A DNA stretch of 48,713 nt from positions 1 through 48,713 of the IMG/VR virus record IMGVR_UViG_3300035698_003393; one strand, written 5' to 3'. This document shows positions 20,459-29,690 of this stretch, in pieces. Made by a program: the position numbers and the translations under genes. The stretch is from a virus. Each line of letters begins with the position of its first letter. Positions within the stretch are counted from its first letter, which is position 1. The notes below the pieces were generated by a model, which ran no database searches, was not told the DNA's origin, and saw only the letters and a program-made list of their open reading frames with translations.

Positions 20459-20818
20459 ATGCCTATCTACAGATTTAAGTGTAAGGAATGTGGCAGTGAG
20501 CTTGAGAAAACCTTACCGATGTCACAATGCCAAAACACTCCCGAATGTGAACAATGTAATAACATGATGATACGAGACTATGGTGCTGAGCATGCTCATG
20601 CTTCGGCTGATAGTTATGATAAACCGCTGCACTCTGATTCACTGGCAATCACTCCGGCTCAAGTAGAAGAGCATCAAAGCTTGTTCCCGGACATTGAAAT
20701 TGACAGACAATGCAGACCAGTGTTTCATAACTTCAGAGAACATGACAAGTATCTCGAAGCCACAGGTTTCGTCAAGCAAACAGCCAAAGGCAAAGGCCCA
20801 GGCAAACGAATCCGCTAA
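20459..20818 (+). CDS. FmdB-like zinc-ribbon protein
   Basis: A 119-residue protein with the FmdB-type N-terminus MPIYRFKCKECGSELEKTLPMSQ and a second C...C pair (PECEQCNNM). The family is named after a regulator of formamidase and is also frequent in phage head operons. The rest is acidic then basic (KGKGPGKRIR). Starts behind GAGAAAGGATAGCG. Specific role in the phage unknown. Confidence 0.75.
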   Translation: MPIYRFKCKECGSELEKTLPMSQCQNTPECEQCNNMMIRDYGAEHAHASADSYDKPLHSDSLAITPAQVEEHQSLFPDIEIDRQCRPVFHNFREHDKYLEATGFVKQTAKGKGPGKRIR

Positions 20819-20860
20819 CCTACCCCTGCTATGCAGGCAGCTTAAAGGAAGAGTAAAATT

Positions 20861-22042
20861 ATGGCAGCAAATGACAAAAGCAGGACAATACCCCTAGCAG
20901 AAGAGCTCGGTGATGATAAGCTGGACGAACTAGCGACAAAACTAGAAAGTGGTTTTGATTCACTGCTTAATGCAGAATTCAATGATGATGATCCTACCCT
21001 TCAAGATGATCCTGAAGAAGGAGAAGCTGAAGCAGATGAATCTGAATTAGATGACGACGGGAAATCTATTGAGTCTGAAGAGGAGTCTGAAGAGGAGTCT
21101 GAAGAGGAACCTGAAGAGGAACCTGAGCTAGATGATGACGGGAAACCTATTGAGCCCGAACCCAAAAAGGATGAAGCAGCTAAAGAAGTCGAGGGTATAC
21201 CTGATAACATAATCAGAAGTGCCCTGCACAGTGACTGGACTATGGAGGATATCCGCGAGATGTACGCGGCCAATCCTAAGCTAACACTCAAGACTCTTAC
21301 GAAGCAATACGAGGATGGCCTGAATCTTACAAAGGCATTCTCTGAAATGGGTAGGCAGAAAAAGCAGGCTCCTCCAGCCACGGCAACCGTACCGGAAGTA
21401 TCGAAGAAGAAGCGACTTGAACTTAACATGCCCACAGCTGAGAAGCTCAGGGCGGACTATGCAAACGATGCAATAGTTGATGATGTCGTACTGCCAATGC
21501 AAGAGCAGATGAAACAGATGGCGGACGTCATTAATGAGCTTACCGACAAGGCTGAAAATGGAGCAACTGATCAAGAGCTGGCTGTTAATGACGCGAGACA
21601 GGTTGGCGAGGACACGGCAACGCAGGCCATGATTAATGCCTTCTTCGAGAACAACACCATGAATCAGTTCTCACCGATCTATGGTGAACGAAAGATGGGC
21701 GAAGATTGGCAAGCATTGTCAGCCTCACAGCGATCAAATCGGTTGAAGGTATGCGAGTTAGGCGAAGATATCTTTCTCGGAGCACAGGCCTACGGGCGTC
21801 CTTTGACAACCGAACAAGCCCTGATTAAGGCACATCTTGTTATTACTGATGAATATCGTGAGAAGATCATGCGTGAAGATCTTGTTACGAAAACGAAGAA
21901 ACGAAGTAAGGGTTTGCAGCTCAAACCCTCAGATGGAAAACGCACTATAGTTAAAGGTTCTGGAAACGGAAAGCCGGGTACACAAACAGAACTAGAAGCT
22001 AAAGTGAAAAATAAAATGAAAAGTGTGCTCGGCAATTTATAA
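20861..22042 (+). CDS. Capsid scaffolding protein
   Basis: A 393-residue protein directly upstream of the capsid gene. The first 110 residues are extremely acidic with degenerate repeats (ESEEESEEESEEEPEEEPE and two copies of LDDDGK.IE), the middle is helical, and the C-terminal 30 residues are basic (KVKNKMKSVLGNL). Acid start, helical middle and basic capsid-binding end are the usual scaffold design. Starts behind AAAGGAAGAGTAAAATT. Confidence 0.8.
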   Translation: MAANDKSRTIPLAEELGDDKLDELATKLESGFDSLLNAEFNDDDPTLQDDPEEGEAEADESELDDDGKSIESEEESEEESEEEPEEEPELDDDGKPIEPEPKKDEAAKEVEGIPDNIIRSALHSDWTMEDIREMYAANPKLTLKTLTKQYEDGLNLTKAFSEMGRQKKQAPPATATVPEVSKKKRLELNMPTAEKLRADYANDAIVDDVVLPMQEQMKQMADVINELTDKAENGATDQELAVNDARQVGEDTATQAMINAFFENNTMNQFSPIYGERKMGEDWQALSASQRSNRLKVCELGEDIFLGAQAYGRPLTTEQALIKAHLVITDEYREKIMREDLVTKTKKRSKGLQLKPSDGKRTIVKGSGNGKPGTQTELEAKVKNKMKSVLGNL

Positions 22043-22054
22043 TGGAGATACATT

Positions 22055-23158
22055 ATGGCAGTAAAAAATGCAGATCTTGCTGATCTTCTCGCAACCACTA
22101 TTGAGGATCTTCCTCAGCAAGAATTCGAAGTGGGCTGGGATAATCCCGACTACGAATTCTGTAGGATCTACCAGAAAGAGCGAGTCGAGATTGACGGCGG
22201 AACTAAGATCGTCCGTAAGGTAATGCTGTCCAATACTGGCAATGCTCGCTATCGTCGACACTATGACAGTGACGAACCCGCAGTGGCAGATGTGATGCAA
22301 ACAATCGAGGTCCCTTGGGTACAACTCGGTACTCACTACAGTTGGGATAAGCTCGAAATCCTGCGTCAGAAAAGTTCTGTTAAGGGCTTCATCAAGCTCT
22401 TGTCTGTCCGTCGAATCGATGGTCTCTGGGCTATGGCTGAGCTGGTCGAAGACCGTGCTTGGATGACTCCCACGAATGCAGCCGATGACCTCTATCCTTA
22501 CGGTGTACCATATTACATCAACATGGTTGATGCAGATAGTACCACGGGTGGCTTTGTTGGTCAGACTATCCGCTATCAAGACGGAAGTACTGGCACTCTA
22601 TGTGCTGGCCTGGATGCAAGCACCAACGCCAAGTGGCGTAACTATGCTGATACCTATACAGCAGTCAACAACGACTTGCTGAAGAAGTTCCGTATCGCAT
22701 TCATGCGTACGAAGTTCCGTGCTCCTCTGTTCGTTGACGACCCCTCAAAGAGTCGATCTGCTCAGAAGAGAATCTATGCCGGTTACAACACTGTAGCCGA
22801 GCTGATGGACCTGGCTGATGCCAAAGATGATAACCACACTGGCAAAGACGTGCTCGGCAACCTGCGTGTTGATGATAGTGGCCTGGTTATGATCAACCGT
22901 ATCCCTGTCCAGTATATCCCGCAACTCGATGGTGTAGCTGATCCCGTCACGAATGACGAGACAGATCCCATCTACTGTGTCAATTACGCGAAGTTCATCC
23001 CCTTCGTCCAGTCTGACTATTGGATGGAAGAGACTGAGCCCATGTATGATCGTAGTCAACATACGACCTACACCGTGTTCCTTGATGGTTGTCATAACAA
23101 CCTGGTTACGAATCGTCGTGAATGCGGCTTCGTAATTCACAAACCTATCACTGCATAA
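22055..23158 (+). CDS. Major capsid protein
   Basis: A 367-residue protein starting MAVKNADLADLLATTIEDLPQ behind GGAGATACATT, right after the scaffold. Position, size and composition are those of an HK97-fold capsid protein. The E-loop/spine region is roughly residues 35-110. Two hairpins follow the gene (23165-23189 and 23211-23237), which could stabilise the mRNA or partly end transcription so that this gene is made in excess. Confidence 0.8.
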   Translation: MAVKNADLADLLATTIEDLPQQEFEVGWDNPDYEFCRIYQKERVEIDGGTKIVRKVMLSNTGNARYRRHYDSDEPAVADVMQTIEVPWVQLGTHYSWDKLEILRQKSSVKGFIKLLSVRRIDGLWAMAELVEDRAWMTPTNAADDLYPYGVPYYINMVDADSTTGGFVGQTIRYQDGSTGTLCAGLDASTNAKWRNYADTYTAVNNDLLKKFRIAFMRTKFRAPLFVDDPSKSRSAQKRIYAGYNTVAELMDLADAKDDNHTGKDVLGNLRVDDSGLVMINRIPVQYIPQLDGVADPVTNDETDPIYCVNYAKFIPFVQSDYWMEETEPMYDRSQHTTYTVFLDGCHNNLVTNRRECGFVIHKPITA

Positions 23159-23164
23159 TCCTAG

Positions 23165-23237
23165 ATACTAAATCCGAGTGGATTAGTATTAGATTAGTAG
23201 TTCAATTAATGAGTGACCTAGTCTACCTGGGTCACTC
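23165..23237 (+). terminator. Two tandem hairpins after the capsid gene
   Basis: ATACTAAATCC/GGATTAGTAT (23165-23189, one-base bulge) and a perfect GAGTGACC/GGTCACTC (23211-23237). Neither has a T-run, so they are weak or factor-dependent terminators or mRNA-stabilising structures between capsid and decoration genes. Confidence 0.5.
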
Positions 23238-23265
23238 TATTGGGGTCAAACCCTAGGAGGATTTT

Positions 23266-24507
23266 ATGAGCGTTATTCGTTATAACAATGAGAAGCTGAC
23301 TGAGAAGCGTGTTCGGTTCACCGCAGCCGCAACTGAGATTCTGAAGGCTGGCTACCCGTTCTGCTACAACTGGGACAAGGGAACCGCCACCGCCGAAGAT
23401 GGTGAACGAGCTATGTTCGTTGAGAAACCCGCAGCTGCTAACCTCGTACACTTCGCCGGTTGGCTGAAGGAAGAGCATGCTGGTAAGAAAGTAATCTCTG
23501 GTGAAACCTACATGCTAACACTCGTTGTGCCCCAGTCTCGTGGTCAGAAGATCCCGGTGTTCACCGACTTGAGTACCACACAGGGAACAACTGAATTGCA
23601 TATCACCTCTGGTTCCTGGTTGCACAGTGATGCAGGCAAAGTCGTTGGCTTGGCCGTACAGACTGTTGACCGTTCGACAACGAATGGTACAGTTCAGGCT
23701 CTCGTATATGGTCCTGTTGGCAATGCACTGCCTACCCAGTCTGCCCGTAGCCGTGCTGTCACAGCACTGCCTACTGCTGCTATCTGGGACAACTTTGATC
23801 TTGATAGTATGCGTAAGGACCCATTTGCTGGATCTCTGCTTGAGGCCGACTTCACACACGCGAATGAGCGTCCCGATAATATGTTTATTGACGCGACCTA
23901 TGCCGCATCCGCCGCTGGTAAGACTCCGACAGAATTGGTATTCGGTGGGACCGAAGCGGTTGGTGAACTTACACTGTTCACTACTACTGATAACCAAGCA
24001 GCTGAGGGTCAGTGGAGTGTCCCTATCACTGTATCTGGTGGCAATAAATGGGGCTTCGAGGCCCGTATCAAACAGAGCACAATCACTGACACTAAGATCA
24101 ATTGGTTCTGTGGTTTGATGCTTGCCTACGGGCTAACTGGTGACTTGATTGCTGATGGTGCTGCTCTTGCTGATGTTGGTAGCATTGGCTATCAAATGAA
24201 GGAAGGCGATGGCAATTCTATTGACTTCGTGTATGATGAAGACGGCCAGGCTCAGAACGAGCATGACACTGACATCTACGTTCCTGCTGTAGATACTTAC
24301 AACACAATTGGCATGTACTTCAATGGCACAACTATCCAGATGTATGTAGATGGTGTGGCATCAGGTACGGCTGTCAGTGCAGTAGATATTGCTGCTGTTG
24401 ATTTCCCCACTGCTGCAGTCCTAGTTCCTACGATTGCAATGAAGGGTGGCCATGCTGATGATGGCGATATTTCCCTTGACTGGATTCGTGTTGCTCAGCC
24501 TGCATAA
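23266..24507 (+). CDS. Putative head decoration protein with a lectin-like domain
   Basis: A 413-residue protein starting MSVIRYNNEKLTEKRVRFTAAATE behind AGGAGGATTTT. The N-terminal 140 residues resemble small capsid decoration proteins (KAGYPFCYNWDKG, then a beta-rich part). The last 200 residues read as a concanavalin/LamG-type fold (NKWGFEARIKQ ... YNTIGMYFNGTTIQMYVDGVASG). Such surface domains may bind glycans. A clear terminator follows. Assignment by position and fold pattern. Confidence 0.65.
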   Translation: MSVIRYNNEKLTEKRVRFTAAATEILKAGYPFCYNWDKGTATAEDGERAMFVEKPAAANLVHFAGWLKEEHAGKKVISGETYMLTLVVPQSRGQKIPVFTDLSTTQGTTELHITSGSWLHSDAGKVVGLAVQTVDRSTTNGTVQALVYGPVGNALPTQSARSRAVTALPTAAIWDNFDLDSMRKDPFAGSLLEADFTHANERPDNMFIDATYAASAAGKTPTELVFGGTEAVGELTLFTTTDNQAAEGQWSVPITVSGGNKWGFEARIKQSTITDTKINWFCGLMLAYGLTGDLIADGAALADVGSIGYQMKEGDGNSIDFVYDEDGQAQNEHDTDIYVPAVDTYNTIGMYFNGTTIQMYVDGVASGTAVSAVDIAAVDFPTAAVLVPTIAMKGGHADDGDISLDWIRVAQPA

Positions 24508-24522
24508 TTAACACAACCATGG

Positions 24523-24553
24523 CTACTACCCCAGCTGGGGTAGTGGTCTTTTT
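24523..24553 (+). terminator. Rho-independent terminator after the head genes
   Basis: CTACTACCCC and GGGGTAGTGG pair over ten bases around a four-base loop (24523-24546), followed by TCTTTTTTT. It separates the capsid genes from the tail genes, so tail transcription needs read-through (fits boxA sites) or another promoter. Confidence 0.85.
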
Positions 24554-24565
24554 TTGAGGTGACAA

Positions 24566-25627
24566 ATGGCAGAACCTACAGGAGTACTAACAACTGAAGA
24601 GCTGTTGTTGCGTGTCTCTGAAAAGATGGATATGTCTTCATATGATGCTAATGGTCTTGAATATGTCACCACCTCGCAGCCTAACCTGAATATGTTCCTA
24701 CGTATTATCAACAACGGAATAAAAATGTTCATGCACGCCACACCGCAGCCCTCGGGTAAATGGAACTGGATGAAGCGTGATCATACAGTGTTATTCGTTC
24801 CAGCTGGTGATGGTGTTACTAACATTGACAGTGATGCAGCTAGATACTTGCTGCCAGCCGAATTCAACGGCCAGATTGCGGGTGACATAAAGTACAAGGC
24901 AGAGACCGGACATTCAACACGGATCGAATGGTGCCACCCAGACGATATCGCTGAGTATCGTAGGACGACTATCTCAACTGGATACCCAACACGTGCCGCA
25001 CTAAAACGGTACTCTCCAGCAGGCCCAGGTCTTGGCACAGCCAGACAATGGGAGATCATCTTCGATCCACAACCAAGTGCGGCTAACACAGTTGTGTTCC
25101 CGTACATTGTTTATTTCAACGCACTACAAGCAGTATCAGGCTCAGCCTCTGCGGCTGATGACACGACGCTTACAGCCACCGGCCTAAGTGCTCGATATCC
25201 TGATGACTATTTCAATGACTGGATCATAAAAATCACGTCAGGTACCGGCGAGGGCAGCTACGCATCAGTAACGGATTTTGCACAAAGCACTGGGATATTC
25301 ACTGTGGCCGATTGGCTCGATATATCTGGTGCCGCCGGTGGTACTGACCCTAGTGCCAGCTCAACCTTCTTACTTCTTCCGCAGTACAGCCAACACCCAG
25401 CAGGCCATGGCTTTGATGACGCAGTGTTGTCAGCATGCCTGGCACGTGCTGAGATGGAGGACCAGGACGAATTACAGGACAACCACTGGACACAAGACTA
25501 TATGTCACGTGCCCTCCCAGCTGCATGGAAGCATGATCTTTTGTCGGCTCCACGACAGCTCGGTAATATTTTAGACAAACGCCCACACAGGAGGATTCGT
25601 GGGGTAATCACTTACGATACATTATAA
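24566..25627 (+). CDS. Head-tail adaptor-like protein
   Basis: A 353-residue protein starting MAEPTGVLTTEELLLRVSEKMDMSS behind GAGGTGACAA. It has a helical N-terminal part followed by beta-rich segments (WNWMKRDHTVLFVPAG ... KYKAETGHSTRIEW) and a C-terminal helical part. First gene after the head terminator and upstream of tail proteins, consistent with the adaptor family of podoviruses. No unique motif proves it. Confidence 0.6.
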   Translation: MAEPTGVLTTEELLLRVSEKMDMSSYDANGLEYVTTSQPNLNMFLRIINNGIKMFMHATPQPSGKWNWMKRDHTVLFVPAGDGVTNIDSDAARYLLPAEFNGQIAGDIKYKAETGHSTRIEWCHPDDIAEYRRTTISTGYPTRAALKRYSPAGPGLGTARQWEIIFDPQPSAANTVVFPYIVYFNALQAVSGSASAADDTTLTATGLSARYPDDYFNDWIIKITSGTGEGSYASVTDFAQSTGIFTVADWLDISGAAGGTDPSASSTFLLLPQYSQHPAGHGFDDAVLSACLARAEMEDQDELQDNHWTQDYMSRALPAAWKHDLLSAPRQLGNILDKRPHRRIRGVITYDTL

Positions 25628-25638
25628 GGAGGCTTCAC

Positions 25639-25899
25639 ATGGCCAATAACAGAGAATTCCTTGGGCGAGATCTTAACGAGATGCGTCCAGCTCCAGCAGG
25701 CACCACAGTTGTCAAGGTTATTTATAAATCAATTGATGGCATACTCGATTGTTACGGTAAAACCATGCCTGCGGACGGATCAGCAGGCTACGCAATTGGC
25801 TGTACTTTTCGACACGTGGACGGGACAGATGGTTCTGCCCTATACGTGAATGAAGGCACCGCAACATCCAGTGATTTTAATTTGATCATGGTTGCATAA
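25639..25899 (+). CDS. Small beta-rich virion protein
   Basis: An 86-residue protein starting MANNREFLGRDLNEMRPAPAG behind AAGGAGGCTTCAC. The segment YAIGCTFRHVDGTDGSALYVNEGTATSSDFNLI is typical of short phage structural proteins that sit beside capsid or tail genes. Role unknown. A hairpin with U-containing tail follows (25911-25935). Confidence 0.65.
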   Translation: MANNREFLGRDLNEMRPAPAGTTVVKVIYKSIDGILDCYGKTMPADGSAGYAIGCTFRHVDGTDGSALYVNEGTATSSDFNLIMVA

Positions 25900-25910
25900 A
25901 TGAAAGGTAT

Positions 25911-25943
25911 GTTCCCTGGCTAACAACCAGGGGACTTTACTTC
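25911..25943 (+). terminator. Terminator-like hairpin
   Basis: GTTCCCTGG (25911-25919) pairs with CCAGGGGAC (25927-25935) over nine bases including one U-G, followed by TTTACTTC. The T-run is short, so it is at best partial. It also supplies the AGGGGA that may serve as ribosome site of the next gene. Confidence 0.45.
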
Positions 25944-25944
25944 T

Positions 25945-26178
25945 ATGGCTGAACTATTATTTCCGCATGCAGGCTACCATAAAGGGTCAGCCTCTAGCAC
26001 ACAACCACAGAATACATCACCAGACTTGATGAACGTGAGGCCATTGGATAACCTTGATGACAGGTTTCGAGGGGGGCAGAGGCCGGGTTTGGATAAATGG
26101 TCAAGCATAGATATCTCGGGAGGTGTCATTAGCCCCGTGGTGGCTATGTGTACAGTAACTATCGTGGAGGCCATCTAA
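25945..26178 (+). CDS. N-terminal tail-protein segment (split gene)
   Basis: A 77-residue protein starting MAELLFPHAGYHKGSASSTQ. The pattern SPDLMNVRPLDNLDDRFRGGQRPGLDKW is what usually opens the large tail-tube or nozzle-type protein of many podoviruses, fused to the rest. Here it ends after IVEAI and a new start overlaps the stop (TAATG, GGAGGCCATCTA). It is either a natural gene split or the result of a small insertion. Tail nozzle role inferred from the motif. Confidence 0.6.
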   Translation: MAELLFPHAGYHKGSASSTQPQNTSPDLMNVRPLDNLDDRFRGGQRPGLDKWSSIDISGGVISPVVAMCTVTIVEAI

Positions 26179-28796
26179 TGAGTTTATACTATTATGCAAC
26201 AGCTGGAATAAATTCAGACTCAGACTCCATACGGCTTTGTTCATATTCCGATGTATACGCTGAGTTTACTTCAATACTTGCCAAGGATGCCTACGCTGCA
26301 CTTAATGATTCCACAGCTGTGTGCAGCGATACAGCCGGGAATTACTATGTATTTAGCGGCAACCAATATGTCACATCCTTTGATTCCTCCTTTGCCTTAC
26401 GTGACACTTGGGCTACCAGCGGAACGTATTCTTTTGACGGGACGACCCATTGCAATCATATGCTTGTGCATCCTACAACAGATCAACTACTCATCATAAC
26501 TAATGGCAATGCCAGAGTACTTGATTCCGATGGAGATCTTGAGTTTAATTGTACACTACCAGCTTCGCAGTTTCCGTACTACGCCCAGACACAAGCATAC
26601 GTGTCCGCTGATAACGCAGAATTTGTATTCTGTTGCCTCGGCGGAACATACGGATGCATCATAAGAAACTCCGTAACTGACGGTACACTGATAGGGTATT
26701 ATAAAAACCAACGGAGTAATTACACAGCCCAGACAGTGTGCTTGGCAGCAGCCGGAACACACGGCTATTATACAGAAAAGAATCTGTCCCATGCAGTCGT
26801 GCTGTACAAGACCACGTTTCCTGCCGACGGAGCTACCTGGTATCAAGCGTTAGGAACCTCCAGTAGCCAGATTGGTACGCACATACTTGAAAGTTCAGAT
26901 GCAACTGCCGTATATGTAAATGAGGGAACCTCGATTGTAAAGCGGTCAGCAACAGACGGGACTGTGTTATTTTCATACGACATAGGCGAGTACATAACTG
27001 GCATTGTGATTGCAGCTGCTGACGTGGTTATGGTATTCTGCACGAACTCAGGAACTGATGAGGATGGTGACGTTGGAAACGTACGAGTATTCTCAGCTGA
27101 TCTAACTAAACTAGCCACTGATTCTCTGGGTGATCAACCCTACGACGCTTCCGCCGGTGCCATTGTAACGCCGATAAGTCCTGATTCAGAGTCACGCTAC
27201 ACCAAAAGATTGGTGGCAGCTTGTCAAGATACCATATGGACTGGCGTATCATCTGCTACCATGGCGAAGTTGTCAGCTTCTATAGATGGAATTGATTGCT
27301 CTCAACCCCTATCTTTGGCTGAGCACACCAGTAAAGTATTTGTAGCCAACGGTTCAAATAAATTTGTAGCCGACTTTGGAAACAGTAAATTAAACACCAC
27401 AGATCTGGTTGGCGGAGACGGTATTCCGTCGCGTGAAACTGTACTTGCTGGTGGCACATCCGGGGCACAGTTGATTGTTGATTATATCGATGCTTCAACT
27501 GGAGCTTGTGCAATATACGGTAAACGAATCACGGAAGCAACATTCAGTGCTGGGGAAACTGTGACTGGCACAAATGCTGATGACGAAGCTGTCTCATTCG
27601 TTTTATCAGCTGCTGAAACGGCAGCACCACACTGGTATGCCTGGACATCCTACGCGAATGACTCGGATACGTACGGATCACTTCCAGCTAAGATTGATAA
27701 GGTATTCGTTACGCAAGGCCGGGTGGGCGTTAGCCTGAACAAACAGTACCCGCACCAGTGGTATCTATCACGCCAGTTAAATCCCTGGGATTGGACATAT
27801 GGAGAAGATGATGCACAGTCAGCGGTAGCCGGTAATAATACCGACGCTGGTGAGGTTGGTGATATAATTGTTGACGTGTTCCCGTACAAGGATGCGTACG
27901 TAATCTTTGGTTGTGTAGAATCTTTTTGGTATCTCACAGGGAACCCGTGTCAGGGCGGCACTATAAATGAGTTGGATCTAACCGCGGGCCTACTTGGACC
28001 TGGTGCCTGGTGCTGGGATGATGCGGATAACCTATACGCTGTTACAACGAAAGGACTCGTCAGATTCTTAGCCGGTTTTGCTGGGCAAGAGAACCTGACT
28101 ATCGGCACATACCCAGATCTTATTAAGGACCTGGCTTTCAATAGATCGACGCAGCGAATGACACTCAGCTATGACAGAGAGCGTAATGGGGTGCTTATCA
28201 ATATAGTGACACTGGAAAATGGTGCTAATACTAACTGGTGGTACGACCTCACTTCTAAAGGGTTATTTCCAGAAGCGTACCCTACAGCAGCTTCCATTTA
28301 TTGCACAGCTTTTTTTAGTGCTACTGATCCAGCTGACACCGCCATGGTCTTAGGTGGGGCTGATGGTTACTTGCGAGAGTTTTCGCACACTGCAAAGAGT
28401 GATGATGGCGGTGCCGCTGATGTGGCTATAGATAGCTACGTGTCCTTCGGGGCCATACCACTTACCACAGATGCCCGGCATGATGGTACTCTTGGTGCTG
28501 TCGATCTTATCACTGGAGGTGGTAACGAGTCAGCAACAGCTGAAGATTCAGATGCTATTACCATGACGGTCTTTGCGGAACGAACCTCGGAGCAGGTAGT
28601 CAAATCAGCTGTTAATAACACGAACGCGAAGCTTACTAAGATCATAACTGGTCCTGGAGTGTCGCGTGGTAGTGTCGAGAAACGAAGGGCACGTGGCAGA
28701 GCTGGAGTTATTAAACTCCGCAACGCTACTATAGCTCAGAGCTGGGCACTGGAACATCTAAACTTTAACATCAAGAAATCGGGCAAGGTGAGATAA
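26178..28796 (+). CDS. Large tail protein (tail nozzle/tubular B-like)
   Basis: An 872-residue, almost all beta protein starting MSLYYYATAGINSDSDSIRL, with repeated blades (YYVFSGNQYVTSF, LLIITNGNARVLD, AVYVNEGTSIVKRSATDG) like a beta-propeller, followed by a region found in nozzle proteins (QYPHQWYLSRQLNPWDWTYG, NGVLINIVTLENG). Size and position fit T7 gp12-type tail proteins. Its usual N-terminal segment is encoded by the previous gene. Ends with a basic helical part and overlaps the next start. Confidence 0.7.
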   Translation: MSLYYYATAGINSDSDSIRLCSYSDVYAEFTSILAKDAYAALNDSTAVCSDTAGNYYVFSGNQYVTSFDSSFALRDTWATSGTYSFDGTTHCNHMLVHPTTDQLLIITNGNARVLDSDGDLEFNCTLPASQFPYYAQTQAYVSADNAEFVFCCLGGTYGCIIRNSVTDGTLIGYYKNQRSNYTAQTVCLAAAGTHGYYTEKNLSHAVVLYKTTFPADGATWYQALGTSSSQIGTHILESSDATAVYVNEGTSIVKRSATDGTVLFSYDIGEYITGIVIAAADVVMVFCTNSGTDEDGDVGNVRVFSADLTKLATDSLGDQPYDASAGAIVTPISPDSESRYTKRLVAACQDTIWTGVSSATMAKLSASIDGIDCSQPLSLAEHTSKVFVANGSNKFVADFGNSKLNTTDLVGGDGIPSRETVLAGGTSGAQLIVDYIDASTGACAIYGKRITEATFSAGETVTGTNADDEAVSFVLSAAETAAPHWYAWTSYANDSDTYGSLPAKIDKVFVTQGRVGVSLNKQYPHQWYLSRQLNPWDWTYGEDDAQSAVAGNNTDAGEVGDIIVDVFPYKDAYVIFGCVESFWYLTGNPCQGGTINELDLTAGLLGPGAWCWDDADNLYAVTTKGLVRFLAGFAGQENLTIGTYPDLIKDLAFNRSTQRMTLSYDRERNGVLINIVTLENGANTNWWYDLTSKGLFPEAYPTAASIYCTAFFSATDPADTAMVLGGADGYLREFSHTAKSDDGGAADVAIDSYVSFGAIPLTTDARHDGTLGAVDLITGGGNESATAEDSDAITMTVFAERTSEQVVKSAVNNTNAKLTKIITGPGVSRGSVEKRRARGRAGVIKLRNATIAQSWALEHLNFNIKKSGKVR

Positions 28797-29680
28797 TGAC
28801 GACGACCGACACACCAGCATATGTCAATATTTTTGAAGAAGCAAAGAACATGTACAAGCCTGGTGGATCTTATGAAACATCAGGCGTGGCTAATGTCAAG
28901 GCAGGCGTGAAGAAAGCCAAGGCTGGTGGTAAGGCATCAGCTATCTCTTCTGGCCTTGGTGGCACAACTGTGATGGGCGGCATCGACGTAGCTTCGGCCC
29001 GTAGTGAAGCCCGTGACATACAGACTGTTAAGTCAGACGCATCAAGCAAGCTCGGTAGTATCTCCATGCAGATGGCAGGCATTGGTGAGAGTGCTAGACA
29101 AGCAGACCTGGGACGTGAGTTTGCAGGTGACGAGAATGCGATGAACCGCGAGACACAGCGATACATTGCCGATCAAAACAATGCGAGCACAACTAGGGGT
29201 CTTGATCAACGCGAGTGGGAGCTTAACCAGGGTCTGAAAGAAAGAACAGACGCACAGACAGCAGCTAACTGGGCGAATACTCGTGACACTTGGGGTAACA
29301 GTGGCAGTGCCAATAGCTCGGGTAGTACCGGTAATTATGGTGCGGCACCTGACCTATTTGCAGCACAACCAGCAGGTGGCGGTGGTGGCGGAAGTTCAAC
29401 ACCTGTACCTGGGTCTTCATCCTCATCCCAAGGCGGTGCAATGTCGTTCGAAGCCTGGAAGAATTCCCCTGAGGCCCGAGGTAAGAACTTCCTCACGGAT
29501 GATTCAATCAGTCGTGGGTATCAACAATACGCAACCGCAGCTAACAGAGAGGCAGAGGCACAGAAGAATGCGACTGCCGCAGCTGGTGGGCTGAAGAAAT
29601 CCTTTGGCTCCTGGTTAGATGGTGCAGCTGACACAGACAGTTCAAGAGCATCCTACATGCAGTACTGGGGTAACTCATAA
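28796..29680 (+). CDS. Putative internal virion protein
   Basis: A 294-residue Ala/Gly/Ser-rich protein starting MTTTDTPAYVNIFEEAKNMYKPG, behind AAGGTGAGATA. Helical first half, then a Ser/Gly-rich linker (GGGGGSSTPVPGSSSSS), then a short helical end. No enzymatic motif. Placed after the large tail protein, where podoviruses encode their internal core or ejection proteins. Confidence 0.55.
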   Translation: MTTTDTPAYVNIFEEAKNMYKPGGSYETSGVANVKAGVKKAKAGGKASAISSGLGGTTVMGGIDVASARSEARDIQTVKSDASSKLGSISMQMAGIGESARQADLGREFAGDENAMNRETQRYIADQNNASTTRGLDQREWELNQGLKERTDAQTAANWANTRDTWGNSGSANSSGSTGNYGAAPDLFAAQPAGGGGGGSSTPVPGSSSSSQGGAMSFEAWKNSPEARGKNFLTDDSISRGYQQYATAANREAEAQKNATAAAGGLKKSFGSWLDGAADTDSSRASYMQYWGNS

Positions 29681-29690
29681 GGAGATAATG

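Noticed and set aside
20861-21435. Serine-rich open frame on the minus strand (21001-21435)
   Set aside because: It is the mirror of the Glu/Asp-rich scaffold repeats; no ribosome site.
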